From Candidatus Saccharimonadota bacterium (GTDB lineage Bacteria; Patescibacteriota; Saccharimonadia; Saccharimonadales; VXPC01), in assembly GCA_026707815.1 (NCBI GenBank), contig JAPOWB010000004.1, forward strand, positions 1 through 34,866: 34,866 nt of DNA, written 5' to 3'. A model generated the notes under the pieces. It saw only the letters and a list, made by a program, of their open reading frames with translations, ran no database searches and had not been told where the DNA came from. A program made the position numbers and the translations under genes. How positions within the stretch are numbered: the stretch's first letter is position 1; every line of letters starts with the position of its first letter. Positions 6,538 through 14,429 of the stretch are shown here, in pieces.

Positions 6538-7149
6538 ATGAGTCTTACGAAAACTAAAGAAAAACAGATACTATTTTGGATATTAATTGGTTTAGTTGCT
6601 TGGATTGCGATTGTTGTGACTGTGTTAGTTTTTATTTACGATAACGAAACAGAAAATCAATCTAGCAATGATATTCCAAATAAGGTGGAATCTAACAGTA
6701 TGGAGACTTATGTACTTCTGGATAAAGAAACTGCCAAGAGTTATTCACTTCTAGATGAATACATTGCAGAGAATTACCAGCGATGTGATGATTTTGAGCC
6801 GATCACAACCAAGGGGTTTGGTATTTTTGGTGAATCACGTTATTGTCAGAGGCAACTCAAGGGTCAAGCTAACTATGATTTGCAAATAACCCGTTTCAAT
6901 GCTGAGCGTGACTACTTGTTGACAATATTGCGTAAAAACGAAGATAGATGTCTCGAAAAGAATTACTACCTTGCTTCTGTCGGACATGGCTTCGGTATAT
7001 CAGTTTGGTTATATTATGAAGATGGAATATCAGAACCTAAATTTTATAGCACAGAGTATACAGAAAAATTAAATCAGCGAACTAAAGAAGAGCATCAACT
7101 GTTAGAGGAAGCTGGTCTAGAAGTAGATCTTGTCAATGTCTGTAAGTAG
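6538..7149 (+). CDS. Membrane-anchored hypothetical protein
   Basis: A 203-residue protein with a lysine-rich start (MSLTKTKEKQ), one hydrophobic segment (about residues 11-33, ILFWILIGLVAWIAIVVTVLVFIY), and a soluble extracytoplasmic domain of about 165 residues. Three cysteines in the middle (RCDDF, RYCQRQL, DRCLEK) and one at the end (NVCK) could pair. I recognise no family. Its architecture matches the 5351 neighbour, suggesting a tandem of anchored surface proteins. A weak hairpin terminator follows. Confidence 0.75.
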   Translation: MSLTKTKEKQILFWILIGLVAWIAIVVTVLVFIYDNETENQSSNDIPNKVESNSMETYVLLDKETAKSYSLLDEYIAENYQRCDDFEPITTKGFGIFGESRYCQRQLKGQANYDLQITRFNAERDYLLTILRKNEDRCLEKNYYLASVGHGFGISVWLYYEDGISEPKFYSTEYTEKLNQRTKEEHQLLEEAGLEVDLVNVCK

Positions 7150-7164
7150 CGTGAGCAAGATAGA

Positions 7165-7188
7165 AGTTGTTTTATAACAACTCATTTT
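7165..7188 (+). terminator. Possible terminator after the 6538 gene
   Basis: AGTTGTT-TTTA-AACAACT-type 7-bp hairpin (7165-7182) followed by CATTTTTG. The stem is short and AT-rich, so support is modest. Confidence 0.4.
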
Positions 7189-7302
7189 TGTGGTGGTACA
7201 CTTTTTTACAAACTACTAACGTATACAAATTGGTCGGTGAAAAACTTGGAATTTCGATTGCGACCACCCGAATTACGAAATTAAGTCTAACCTCTTAGAC
7301 AT

Positions 7303-7491
7303 CTAATAACCTAGTAGAACTCTAAAATAATGGACTAAATAACCTCGAATACTCCTAGGATAAGAAGTCACCAACGAGAACTTTTGCTTAAGAATGCCAA
7401 AGACAGCTTCGATTTTAGAACGCTCTCTTAAAAGCTGTCTATCTTCTAAGGTCGTTAAGCTTAGTCTTTTGGCTGAAATGAGCTGAAGCAA
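7303..7491 (-). pseudogene. IS982-like transposase relic (C-terminal part)
   Basis: The 62-residue fragment reads LRERSKIEAVFGILKQKF then PRSIRGYLVHYFRVLLGY and a stop. The RxxIE...LK...R.RS...F....L pattern is the C-terminal signature of IS982-family DDE transposases. The N-terminal catalytic part is absent. It borders the G+C-rich block that begins near 7560, so it may mark the edge of that insertion. An IS4/IS5-type origin is the alternative. Confidence 0.65.
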
Positions 7492-7582
7492 TAATTTTTA
7501 GACCCTACTTTTTAACAATGGTTCGAGTTAGCAGCGCTTTTGTGCTAGTATATGGCTAAAATAGCTGGAGAGGAATCAGACC

Positions 7583-7903
7583 ATGACTAAAAGAGAAATC
7601 AAGATGCTCGGGGACTTGCTTGAGTACGAAATCTTCCATCTGGAAGGCGTTGTCAATGCTTTCAATTCTAAAGAAAGCAATAAGAGTCTGCGTGATCTGA
7701 AATCAATCCGCAAAGTTTTGCAAAAGCCTGATGTCCGAATCGGTGGCTCTCTGAACAAAGACCAGAAAGAGATTCTACTCAACCTGATCAAGCAAGCCCA
7801 ACTGGAAGCTCAACGCATCTTGGACAAACAAGAGAAGATTAGAAAGATCCAGCAGGATTCGAGCATCTTAAACAGACTAGAAAAATCCCTGCACGCCGCC
7901 TAG
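7583..7903 (+). CDS. Small helical partner of the DUF3800 gene
   Basis: A 106-residue, largely helical protein rich in charged residues (EYEIFHLEGVVNAFNSKES, LIKQAQLEAQRILDKQEKIR). No membrane segment or known domain that I recognise. A GGAGAGG site lies about 9 nt before the ATG. It ends 9 nt before the DUF3800 gene, so the two form an operon. Codon use and G+C content match the DUF3800 and OLD genes, not the flanks, so all three arrived together. Function unknown; a regulatory or antitoxin-like subunit is possible. Confidence 0.7.
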   Translation: MTKREIKMLGDLLEYEIFHLEGVVNAFNSKESNKSLRDLKSIRKVLQKPDVRIGGSLNKDQKEILLNLIKQAQLEAQRILDKQEKIRKIQQDSSILNRLEKSLHAA

Positions 7904-7912
7904 GAGCAGTCA

Positions 7913-8656
7913 ATGTTCCTAGTTATCGATGAGAGCAAGAGTGGGAGTAGCACGACTGTCGGTTGCCTGTGTCTGCCTGATTCAGACTTCGCCAAAGCCG
8001 AAGCTATGGTTTTGGATGCCAGAATCCGCGAAAGGTGCTGGGGTGAGATTAAATGGCAGGATGCCCGGGGCGATTATGCCTCCAAATATACTAGGATCCT
8101 TGCCGATTATTTCAATTGCTCAGACAGGGTAACTTTTCATTCGCTGACTTATAAAAAACTGGGCTCGCAAGCTAAATCTCGGCTCAAGCGTTTGTTTCCG
8201 GACAGATCGTGGGACGAAGAGAGGGTTCTAGACCGCCGGACTTACCAGCTGATTCGCACCGTCATTTGGAAGTGCAGGCAAGCCGGGTATGATTCCAACT
8301 ATTACATCATCGGCGACCGGCGTGGCAGTGATGACAACTCGGTCTACCGGACAATCGGCGACTTATTGGCCAAAGACAGCAAAGTTAGGATTAAGCCGCA
8401 GTTTTGCTCAACAGGCACCTCAGCCGTACTGGGATCACTGCAAATTGCTGACCTGTGCGCCGGAGCTATCGCCTCCTGTTATGAAGCCAGCTATCACCAA
8501 CTCGACACGCAGCAGATTAAAGCAAAGTTAATCGAGATAAACAAGAATGTAGAACTCACTTATTCTCCATCTCGGCTACCCAAGTTACATGACCACCGCC
8601 TGCACCATTGGCTATTCGACGAAACCAGAAGCAGATTTTACGGACTAATCAAATAG
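7913..8656 (+). CDS. DUF3800 family protein
   Basis: A 247-residue protein with the DUF3800 (PF12686) pattern: MFLVIDESKSG at the N-terminus, GEIKWQDARGDYASKY (E-x-KW), a mid-protein IIGDRRGSDDNS and a late LQIADLCAGAIA. DUF3800 proteins have an RNase H-like look with conserved acidic residues and recur in phage and defence loci, but their activity is not established. A TAGGAG site precedes the ATG by 7 nt. Its stop is only 2 bp from the stop of the convergent OLD-type nuclease. Confidence 0.85.
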   Translation: MFLVIDESKSGSSTTVGCLCLPDSDFAKAEAMVLDARIRERCWGEIKWQDARGDYASKYTRILADYFNCSDRVTFHSLTYKKLGSQAKSRLKRLFPDRSWDEERVLDRRTYQLIRTVIWKCRQAGYDSNYYIIGDRRGSDDNSVYRTIGDLLAKDSKVRIKPQFCSTGTSAVLGSLQIADLCAGAIASCYEASYHQLDTQQIKAKLIEINKNVELTYSPSRLPKLHDHRLHHWLFDETRSRFYGLIK

Positions 8657-8658
8657 CC

Positions 8659-10182
8659 TTAGCCCTCTGAGGTAACACTTGGAGTCACCAGATAATCTAT
8701 AATTCTGGTCATAATCTCCTCAAAAGACTCTTCGTGTTCAGTCTTCAGATTCCCCAACTTATCAAAACAACCCCTAGGTCCGTCTCTTTTACACTTGCAA
8801 TCACACTTTTTGTCGCATTTGGAGCATCTGTTCTTGTCTCTGATGTCTTCGGTAGGCAACTGAAAGAATCTAAATCCCTCTTTTCTTAGAAACTTTTTCC
8901 GAGCTTTCGCTATAGCCTCCGATTCGCTAGCGCCACCGTCATATAATGCTGCCACCCTCCCTATTCTCAAATCTTTAGCCATCGCCAGAAGTTTCTCTAT
9001 CTTTTGGAAACCACCCGCACCATACCCGAATATATTGAGGGTTATACCTCCTCGGTTTTTAGCCAACCATTTTCGTATTAGCCCGACATCTTCCTGACCC
9101 TCTACAAAGAGAATGCTATTGGCAAACATTATTTCTTTGGCCACCGTATCCATGAGTTGTGGTTTCATCCACTCTTCTTTAATCAGCGAGGGGGTATATT
9201 TGGCAGGCTTTTTGAGTTCCGAAATCACGCATCTCCCATCATCGATCTTATTAAGCCTGACGAATTTTGCACCATTCTTATAATCATTCCAGTTCACGAA
9301 ATAAGGGGAATGGGTGCAGACTATTATTTGTTTGTTTGCCGATGACTCCGAGATCAGTCTGGCCAATCCGGACTGGGCTACTGGATGCAAAGACAGTTCA
9401 GGTTCATCTATGATTAGCACGGGAACTTCATCGGGCTTATCATCCATGAGGTGTAGGCAAATTCGGAAAAGCGACAATGTGCCGTCACCGAGCAAATCAG
9501 CCCTATGTGCGCCCTTACTGGTTACATATTCCAAATAATCTTGGTTGTCTGACCCGGTGTCTATATCCCAATCCGTGAAACCTGGGATTAAGGTTTTTAG
9601 CATATCGTCCAGTCTTTGCTTTTTATCTTTATCGTCACGTATACTACCCAGCTTTCTGAATGTCAGACTATCGCCCGTGGCTTGACGCAGTTTCATGTAG
9701 TTCGTAACCTGATTCCCGTATTCCGGGAAATCCCGAGTTCCATACCGCGATAAGTCATCGACAATAGACCAGTGTCTCCTTGAGGCAACAGCCTCCAAGT
9801 TCGGTGCTGGAATGTTAGCAATCTCGCCATTGTCATTGTAAATTGTATAGTCTCGGTATGACCCCTTGCCCTGATTGGTAATCGCTACCCTGTATCTACC
9901 ATGAGAAGAATTTTCAAAGCATATATTTATCTTTGGTTTATTGTTCTCGTGTCTATCTGGCTGTCTAAATTTTTGTAAGTTATCTTGCCGCATTTGCAAC
10001 AGCGCCTCTAGTACTGATGTCTTACCAGCATTGTTCGGACCCACGACTAAGGTTAGTCCACTCCCTGGCTTGCCGGCAGGTATTCCGAAGTTAAACGATT
10101 GCTCGTCAAAGAAACCCCTGTAGTGTTCGATTTTAAGTTTTGTCAGTCGTTGTTTTTCAGAATCTTGCATAAAGAGTACCAC
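8659..10182 (-). CDS. OLD-type ATPase/TOPRIM nuclease
   Basis: A 507-residue protein. Residues 15-340 form an ABC-type ATPase: Walker A GPNNAGKT at 48-55, a signature-like GDGTLSLFRI, Walker B VLIIDEPELSLHP and H-loop VCTHSPYF. Residues about 350-480 form a TOPRIM domain with LFVEGQEDVGLI, FGYGAGG and AALYDGG. This order defines OLD-family nucleases (relatives of P2 OLD and GajA). A cluster of six cysteines (453-472, CSKCDKKCDCKC...C) near the end is unusual. The track starts at a GTG (10182); an ATG at 10170 is equally plausible. It is convergent with the DUF3800 operon. Confidence 0.88.
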   Translation of the reverse strand: MVLFMQDSEKQRLTKLKIEHYRGFFDEQSFNFGIPAGKPGSGLTLVVGPNNAGKTSVLEALLQMRQDNLQKFRQPDRHENNKPKINICFENSSHGRYRVAITNQGKGSYRDYTIYNDNGEIANIPAPNLEAVASRRHWSIVDDLSRYGTRDFPEYGNQVTNYMKLRQATGDSLTFRKLGSIRDDKDKKQRLDDMLKTLIPGFTDWDIDTGSDNQDYLEYVTSKGAHRADLLGDGTLSLFRICLHLMDDKPDEVPVLIIDEPELSLHPVAQSGLARLISESSANKQIIVCTHSPYFVNWNDYKNGAKFVRLNKIDDGRCVISELKKPAKYTPSLIKEEWMKPQLMDTVAKEIMFANSILFVEGQEDVGLIRKWLAKNRGGITLNIFGYGAGGFQKIEKLLAMAKDLRIGRVAALYDGGASESEAIAKARKKFLRKEGFRFFQLPTEDIRDKNRCSKCDKKCDCKCKRDGPRGCFDKLGNLKTEHEESFEEIMTRIIDYLVTPSVTSEG

Positions 10183-10187
10183 CTAGT

Positions 10188-10193
10188 ATTCTA
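10188..10193 (-). promoter_or_regulatory. -10 element of the OLD-type gene
   Basis: Minus strand TAGAAT preceded by TGG (extended -10). The predicted start is near 10181, so translation from the ATG at 10170 would have a short leader and the GTG at 10182 would need a start at its first base. Confidence 0.45.
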
Positions 10194-10199
10194 CCATAG

Positions 10200-10610
10200 T
10201 TGAACAACTCAAAGATAAGCCGACAAATCAGCACCAAAGAAGCTCAACTTGTAAAAGCCGTTGAACTCAGACTCAATGATGAAATAGATGAAAGTGAGCT
10301 TAAAACTATTAGAATTAAAAACAAAGACAGCCTAGACAAACTTCAATCACAGCTTGATTCTATCAATAAACTTTTAAGCCAAGAATCTAATCAAGTCTTA
10401 GATTTGGCTTCAATTATAAATGAATGCATTCACCTCTATAAATTAGCCAACAAACAAGAAAAAGGTTCGATACTTAAAATTGTCTGTTCGAACCTCTTTT
10501 TTGACGGCAAAAATATTAATTTACATCTGTCAAATCCCTTCAATTTGCTACAAGAATGTCATACTAGTTCACTATGGCGACTCCAAGTGAATCTATTTCG
10601 AACACTCTGA
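10200..10610 (+). pseudogene. C-terminal relic of a large serine recombinase
   Basis: The 136-residue ORF begins directly after a stop codon and has no N-terminal domains. Its coiled-coil (ISTKEAQLVKAVELRL...LDKLQSQLDSINKLLSQ) and tail (KGSILKIVCSNLFFDGKNI, SNPFNLLQE) match the C-terminal region of large serine recombinases. Resolvase, recombinase and zinc-ribbon domains are missing, so it is a remnant of another integrated element. The G+C-rich block ends exactly at its start, suggesting replacement of the upstream part by that insertion. Confidence 0.75.
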
Positions 10611-10717
10611 CTCATTATATTGAATTATTCAATGATTTAGAAAAGAAATGTAATTTTGAATTAAACAAGAACCAAGAATTAACTTGTTTTATTTGCGAAA
10701 GGGGTTGCAATGTTTAG
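10574..10717 (+). CDS. Small cysteine-containing ORF before the PLD gene
   Basis: A 47-residue ORF (MATPSESISNTLTHYIELFN... ending TCFICERGCNV) with a terminal CxxC...C group. It overlaps the tail of the recombinase relic in another frame and overlaps the PLD-like gene start by 8 nt, which suggests translational coupling. Too short to classify. Confidence 0.4.
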   Translation: MATPSESISNTLTHYIELFNDLEKKCNFELNKNQELTCFICERGCNV

Positions 10718-11174
10718 TTTCTTACATAATCCGTCTCCTCAGCAACAACTATTATCTTCTAAGCTTTATAGTGAGGCAAACTTTTATAAAGCTTTTATCA
10801 AAGATTTAAAACAAGCCAAAAGAAACATTATCATTGACAGCTCTTATCTGACAGAGACAAGGGTCAAATATTTAGCTCCCTTACTTCAAAAATTAACCAA
10901 ACGCAAAATCAAAGTCAGAATCAATACACGAGATTTTGACCATCACAACCATGCTATGAGGCTTCAAGCCTGCAAGGCTCTCCAAATTCTCAAAACAACC
11001 GGAGTCAATGTCTATGCTTACAAAGACAGACGGCATTTTAAATTAGCCATCATAGACAAAGCTATTCTTTGGGAAGGTAGCCTCAATATTTTGTCTCACT
11101 CCAACAGCCGAGAAGTCATGCGTCGCAGTCAATCATCCAAACTGTGTCACCGGATGATTAAATTTATTAACTAA
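10710..11174 (+). CDS. Phospholipase D-like domain protein
   Basis: A 154-residue PLDc_2-type protein with one HKD-like motif, HFKLAIIDKAILWEGSLNIL, after a first half with KRNIIIDSSYLT and the strand VRINTRD. Single-HKD members dimerise to form an active site and include nucleases found on mobile elements; substrate cannot be told. The motif keeps H-x-K and the downstream Asp. It is probably coupled to the 10574 ORF, and AAGGGG lies 5 nt before the ATG. Confidence 0.8.
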   Translation: MFSFLHNPSPQQQLLSSKLYSEANFYKAFIKDLKQAKRNIIIDSSYLTETRVKYLAPLLQKLTKRKIKVRINTRDFDHHNHAMRLQACKALQILKTTGVNVYAYKDRRHFKLAIIDKAILWEGSLNILSHSNSREVMRRSQSSKLCHRMIKFIN

Positions 11175-11180
11175 CTAAGA

Positions 11181-11186
11181 TATACT
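11181..11186 (+). promoter_or_regulatory. -10 element of the 11193 gene
   Basis: TATACT ends 6 nt before the ATG, predicting a leaderless transcript. No ribosome-binding site is present. Confidence 0.5.
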
Positions 11187-11192
11187 AAAATT

Positions 11193-11408
11193 ATGAATGG
11201 CTATAAGATTACGGAAAAAGACATCCAAACTGTCATCAATTTTTTAAAGCGAGAAGATCCGAATAACGCCAACCGCCAGTATGCCCTCGAAGTGCTAGAA
11301 ATCCTTCATGCTACCATTAAAACCGCCGTTTCAAACGACCCCGACTTTGCCGAAGAACTATACAAAGCCCTCAAGCAAAAGCAGGGCTCAGACAAACAAA
11401 AAGACTAA
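11193..11408 (+). CDS. Small hypothetical helical protein
   Basis: A 71-residue, charged, helical protein (EKDIQTVINFLKREDPNNAN, LEVLEILHATIKTAVSNDPD). No family recognised. Its stop overlaps the stop of the convergent XRE regulator at 11405-11408. It may be a partner of that regulator, but nothing in the sequence proves it. Confidence 0.6.
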   Translation: MNGYKITEKDIQTVINFLKREDPNNANRQYALEVLEILHATIKTAVSNDPDFAEELYKALKQKQGSDKQKD

Positions 11409-11620
11409 AAAGGCAGAATATCTGAAGCCTGAACTTTCAAAGCTTTGACCAATAAACCAAGCGTAAATATATTAGGAGTTGTCTCCCCTCTCTCAATTCG
11501 AGCATAATGACTAACATTAAGCCCCGTCTTTTCAGCCAACTCCAACTGAGTCAAACCTTTACTGAGCCTAACTTTCCTTAAATTCTTACCGATTGTTCTA
11601 ACTAGCTTATCCTGATTCAT
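11405..11620 (-). CDS. XRE/Cro-type helix-turn-helix regulator
   Basis: A 71-residue protein consisting of one HTH_3 domain: LRKVRLSKGLTQLELAEKTG as helices 1-2, LNVSHYARIERGETTPN as the recognition region and a final helix (LGLLVKALKVQASDILPF). Size fits stand-alone XRE repressors on mobile elements. It probably represses a nearby promoter, perhaps in the G-poor region just upstream. Confidence 0.92.
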   Translation of the reverse strand: MNQDKLVRTIGKNLRKVRLSKGLTQLELAEKTGLNVSHYARIERGETTPNIFTLGLLVKALKVQASDILPF

Positions 11621-11630
11621 ACTAAGACCC

Positions 11631-11636
11631 AGTATA
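11631..11636 (-). promoter_or_regulatory. -10 element of the XRE gene
   Basis: Minus strand TATACT, 10 nt before the ATG at 11620, with TTGGTG 18 nt further upstream as a possible -35. The leader would be about 3 nt. Confidence 0.45.
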
Positions 11637-11640
11637 TCTT

Positions 11641-11820
11641 AAAAGACCAAGACCCACCAACAAACAAAACAAACCAAACTTTAAATACAAAGAGAACTCG
11701 TTATTACCCACTCATTCTATACATAATCCCCCAAAAAGCAAATAAATCTCACCCAACAGATATAAACACTCCAAAACCCAACCACTGCAAACCGAAAAAC
11801 AACCTAAAATAACAAAATAT
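11641..11820. other. G-poor, C-rich intergenic stretch
   Basis: By hand count the plus strand holds 9 G and 52 C in these 180 nt, the rest being A/T. No ORF is convincing. Such strong strand asymmetry is seen in untranslated RNAs, single-strand origins and transfer-origin regions, but nothing specific is recognised. Confidence 0.5.
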
Positions 11821-11829
11821 AGCTAAATT

Positions 11830-11913
11830 AGAACAAAAAATGCCACTTCTAGAACAAATTAGACCTGCTTTGGAACAAAAATAATCAGATTTAGGACATA
11901 AACCCAAATTTAT
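11830..11913. repeat. Four imperfect 21-bp tandem repeats
   Basis: Units begin at 11830, 11851, 11872 and 11893 with AGAACAAAAAA, AGAACAAATTA, GGAACAAAAAT and AGGACATAAAC. The RGRACA core recurs every 21 bp, two helical turns. It could be an iteron-like protein-binding array or a decayed heptad-repeat coding stretch (LEQxxPx in one frame before a stop). Confidence 0.5.
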
Positions 11914-12000
11914 TGAGATCTAATTTAGGTTTGAATTGAATTATTAGCCCACCTAACAACTATATTTATGTTAGACTTCGATTAGGCTTGGTGTTATTTT

Positions 12001-12036
12001 GCCTGAATCGCAATAACGCTAAATCAATGTTCAGGC
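12001..12036. promoter_or_regulatory. Inverted repeat upstream of the ATPase gene
   Basis: GCCTGAA (12001-12007) and TTCAGGC (12030-12036), a perfect 7-bp inverted repeat separated by 22 nt and ending 18 nt before the ATG at 12055. A candidate operator or hairpin in the control region of the RloC-like gene. Confidence 0.4.
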
Positions 12037-12054
12037 TGTCTAATAAATAATGAT

Positions 12055-14289
12055 ATGAAACTAAATAAAATACAGTACATAAACTTTGCCAGTTTTAAGG
12101 ATTTTGAATGTAGCAAAGACACTAAAGAATTCAGAAATATAAATATCATTTTGGGATGGAACGGCTCGGGTAAGACAACTCTATCTAAGGTTTTACGTTC
12201 CCTAGAATTAGAATTGCCCGAGGAAGGTATGAGCTTCCAATTAAAAATAGATTCAAGAAGATACACCGAATCTAACATGCCCCCGAATTCAACAAGCAAG
12301 ATAAGAGTGTTCAATAATGATTATGTGAAAAAGGTATTAGCATCTAATTCAGCAATCCCCTATGTATTTTACATCGGAGAAGAGGGTGTTGATTATGCCG
12401 AAAAAGAGCAAGAGTTACAAAGTAAGCAAGATAACTTAGACGGGCTGAAGTGTGATGCTGATAATCATGACCGTATAGCGACGGACACAGCTGGAAGAAT
12501 AAGAGATGTCGCAGGAATTAATATAATTCCTCGACCTCTTTCCGATGGTAAATATGGCGATTATGACAAAAGGGATTTTATATACCGCATTAAGTTTTTC
12601 GAGAATGAATTTGAAAAAGAAGGGTCGAAAATGCTCCCGGCGCAATACATAGAGAAAACCTATTTATTAACAGAGGATGAAGTAAAGAATTTCAGGAAGC
12701 AAATAAACAATTCTGAGCAGTTTAACAAAGTTGAACAGAAAACTAAGGAGATAATCGGCTGGATTAAAGATAATGAAGAACCCCTAAATTCCCTTTTGCA
12801 AAAGACCCCCGAACGGAGATCATCACAACGCATTGAAGATATGGATGCGGCGGAACAAGAATGGGTGCAATTAGGTGTAGGCATTCATTTCCCTGATAAT
12901 GACAACGATCCCAGGACAAAATGCTTGTTTTGTGCTTCGGATATTAAAAACGAAGAGGAGCTTCGTCTACACTTTTCTAAAGAAGTACTTGAGTTATCAG
13001 GCAGGTTGGAGGGCTTCGAAAAACAGATTGCCGAACATCAACAAACGCTAAATAATTTATCCGTTATAGATGCCGACCAGAAGACAACCATTAAAACTTT
13101 GAATGACCATCTTGATTCAGTACTTGAAAAAGTAAAAGAAAAAAGTGAACAAATTCCTGCTGCTTTAGACCCCTTGGAGCCATTCAATCCTAAACACCTT
13201 ACAAAGACCAATATTCCCGAAACAAGAACAGCGAACAGAGAACAATTTTGGGCTCAAAAGATTGAGTGTCATTATGTCGCGAAAGTAGTCGGGAAATATT
13301 TAGACGAAAAACAGCAATACGAAAAATGTGAAGAAGAACGCGGGGAATTATCACAAGAGATAGAAAAGTTAAACGAAGAGGTAGCTGAACTTAGGCTTAA
13401 AGCTCAGAATAAGCATGAAGCAGCGCAAAAGTTGAGTGATACATTTAAAGCTATTTTCCCATACGGACAAATAACAATACAGGATAATGATGAAAATACA
13501 GGGTACAAGCTCACAAGGGGTGGTGTTCCTTGCGATTTATCCAGTTTAAGCGAAGGAGAACACAATTTGCTGGCTCTGATGTATTTCTTAATTGCATTGA
13601 ACGATGAGAATCGTAAATTAGATGATAATGCCCTAATCGTCATTGACGACCCTATATCCAGCCTAGATAAGAACTCCATCTACCAAATTTTCTCTCTCAT
13701 AGTAGATGAAATTGAGAAGAATAAAGATAGCCGACAATACATTCTAATGACACATAGCTTAGATTTTCTGGGACATCTGCTTGAGCATTACAGAAAGAAA
13801 ATCAACGAACAGGAAGAAGAAAAGCAGACTGTCTGCCTCTACAACGTATCTTTATCTTCCGAGGGCTCGGAGATTACAAATATGAACAGTTTGTTACAGA
13901 AATATAAGTCTGATTACTATTATTTGTTTGACATCTTAAGGCGGAAGTTAAAAGGTTGTCCACCCGAAGAGAACTACTTAATAGCTAATCTTTTGAGAAG
14001 ATGGCTGGAAACTTTTCTCAACTTCAAATTTTCGTCTGACGGGAATTTCCAAGGTCTTTTAAGTAAAGCTCATAAAACAAGCGGGCTAGATCAAGACTCC
14101 AACTATCAGATAACAGCGTTGCGCAGATTCCTTGATTCTGGCTCCCATGGACTACCAGACACAGAAACATCAAACAACAGTCTCTTTGAGGATGATGTGA
14201 CCTCAATGATAAAGATGGCTTTTAAGCTGGTTGAAAAGACAGACAAGGATCACTTCTCTAAATTAAAGAAGGTGCTAGGTGAAACTTGA
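12055..14289 (+). CDS. RloC/PrrC-like AAA_13 ATPase, candidate anticodon nuclease
   Basis: A 744-residue ABC/SMC-like ATPase: Walker A GWNGSGKT (34-41), a long coiled coil with a CLFC motif at 290-293 (zinc-hook position), signature LSEGE (about 498-502), Walker B ALIVIDDPISSLD (526-538) and H-loop LMTHSLDF. After the ATPase, LRRWLETFLNFKF supplies Arg648-x3-Glu652, and SGSHG supplies His698, resembling the Arg-x3-Glu...His nuclease site described for PrrC. Size, zinc hook and AAA_13 layout fit RloC. RloC and PrrC cut tRNA when restriction is compromised, and a type I RM operon lies next door. The nuclease role here is inference. Confidence 0.75.
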   Translation: MKLNKIQYINFASFKDFECSKDTKEFRNINIILGWNGSGKTTLSKVLRSLELELPEEGMSFQLKIDSRRYTESNMPPNSTSKIRVFNNDYVKKVLASNSAIPYVFYIGEEGVDYAEKEQELQSKQDNLDGLKCDADNHDRIATDTAGRIRDVAGINIIPRPLSDGKYGDYDKRDFIYRIKFFENEFEKEGSKMLPAQYIEKTYLLTEDEVKNFRKQINNSEQFNKVEQKTKEIIGWIKDNEEPLNSLLQKTPERRSSQRIEDMDAAEQEWVQLGVGIHFPDNDNDPRTKCLFCASDIKNEEELRLHFSKEVLELSGRLEGFEKQIAEHQQTLNNLSVIDADQKTTIKTLNDHLDSVLEKVKEKSEQIPAALDPLEPFNPKHLTKTNIPETRTANREQFWAQKIECHYVAKVVGKYLDEKQQYEKCEEERGELSQEIEKLNEEVAELRLKAQNKHEAAQKLSDTFKAIFPYGQITIQDNDENTGYKLTRGGVPCDLSSLSEGEHNLLALMYFLIALNDENRKLDDNALIVIDDPISSLDKNSIYQIFSLIVDEIEKNKDSRQYILMTHSLDFLGHLLEHYRKKINEQEEEKQTVCLYNVSLSSEGSEITNMNSLLQKYKSDYYYLFDILRRKLKGCPPEENYLIANLLRRWLETFLNFKFSSDGNFQGLLSKAHKTSGLDQDSNYQITALRRFLDSGSHGLPDTETSNNSLFEDDVTSMIKMAFKLVEKTDKDHFSKLKKVLGET

Positions 14290-14393
14290 CAGTTATACAT
14301 TCAGTTCAAAATAAGCTTCAGCCCATGATGAAATTTTCACATCAACCAGCTATCTCTCAAATAAAGAGTTAAACCTCATCACTGATTGATGTG

Positions 14394-14399
14394 TATAAT
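14394..14399 (+). promoter_or_regulatory. -10 element of the 14430 gene
   Basis: A perfect TATAAT. It lies inside the track's GTG-started ORF, which argues that the real start is the downstream ATG at 14430. Confidence 0.4.
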
Positions 14400-14429
14400 A
14401 ACAGTTACTTGTTGCATTTAAGCAATTTA

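Noticed and set aside
9157-9538. Plus-strand ORFs inside the OLD-type gene
   Set aside because: Shadows of a well-supported minus-strand gene with complete ATPase and TOPRIM motifs.
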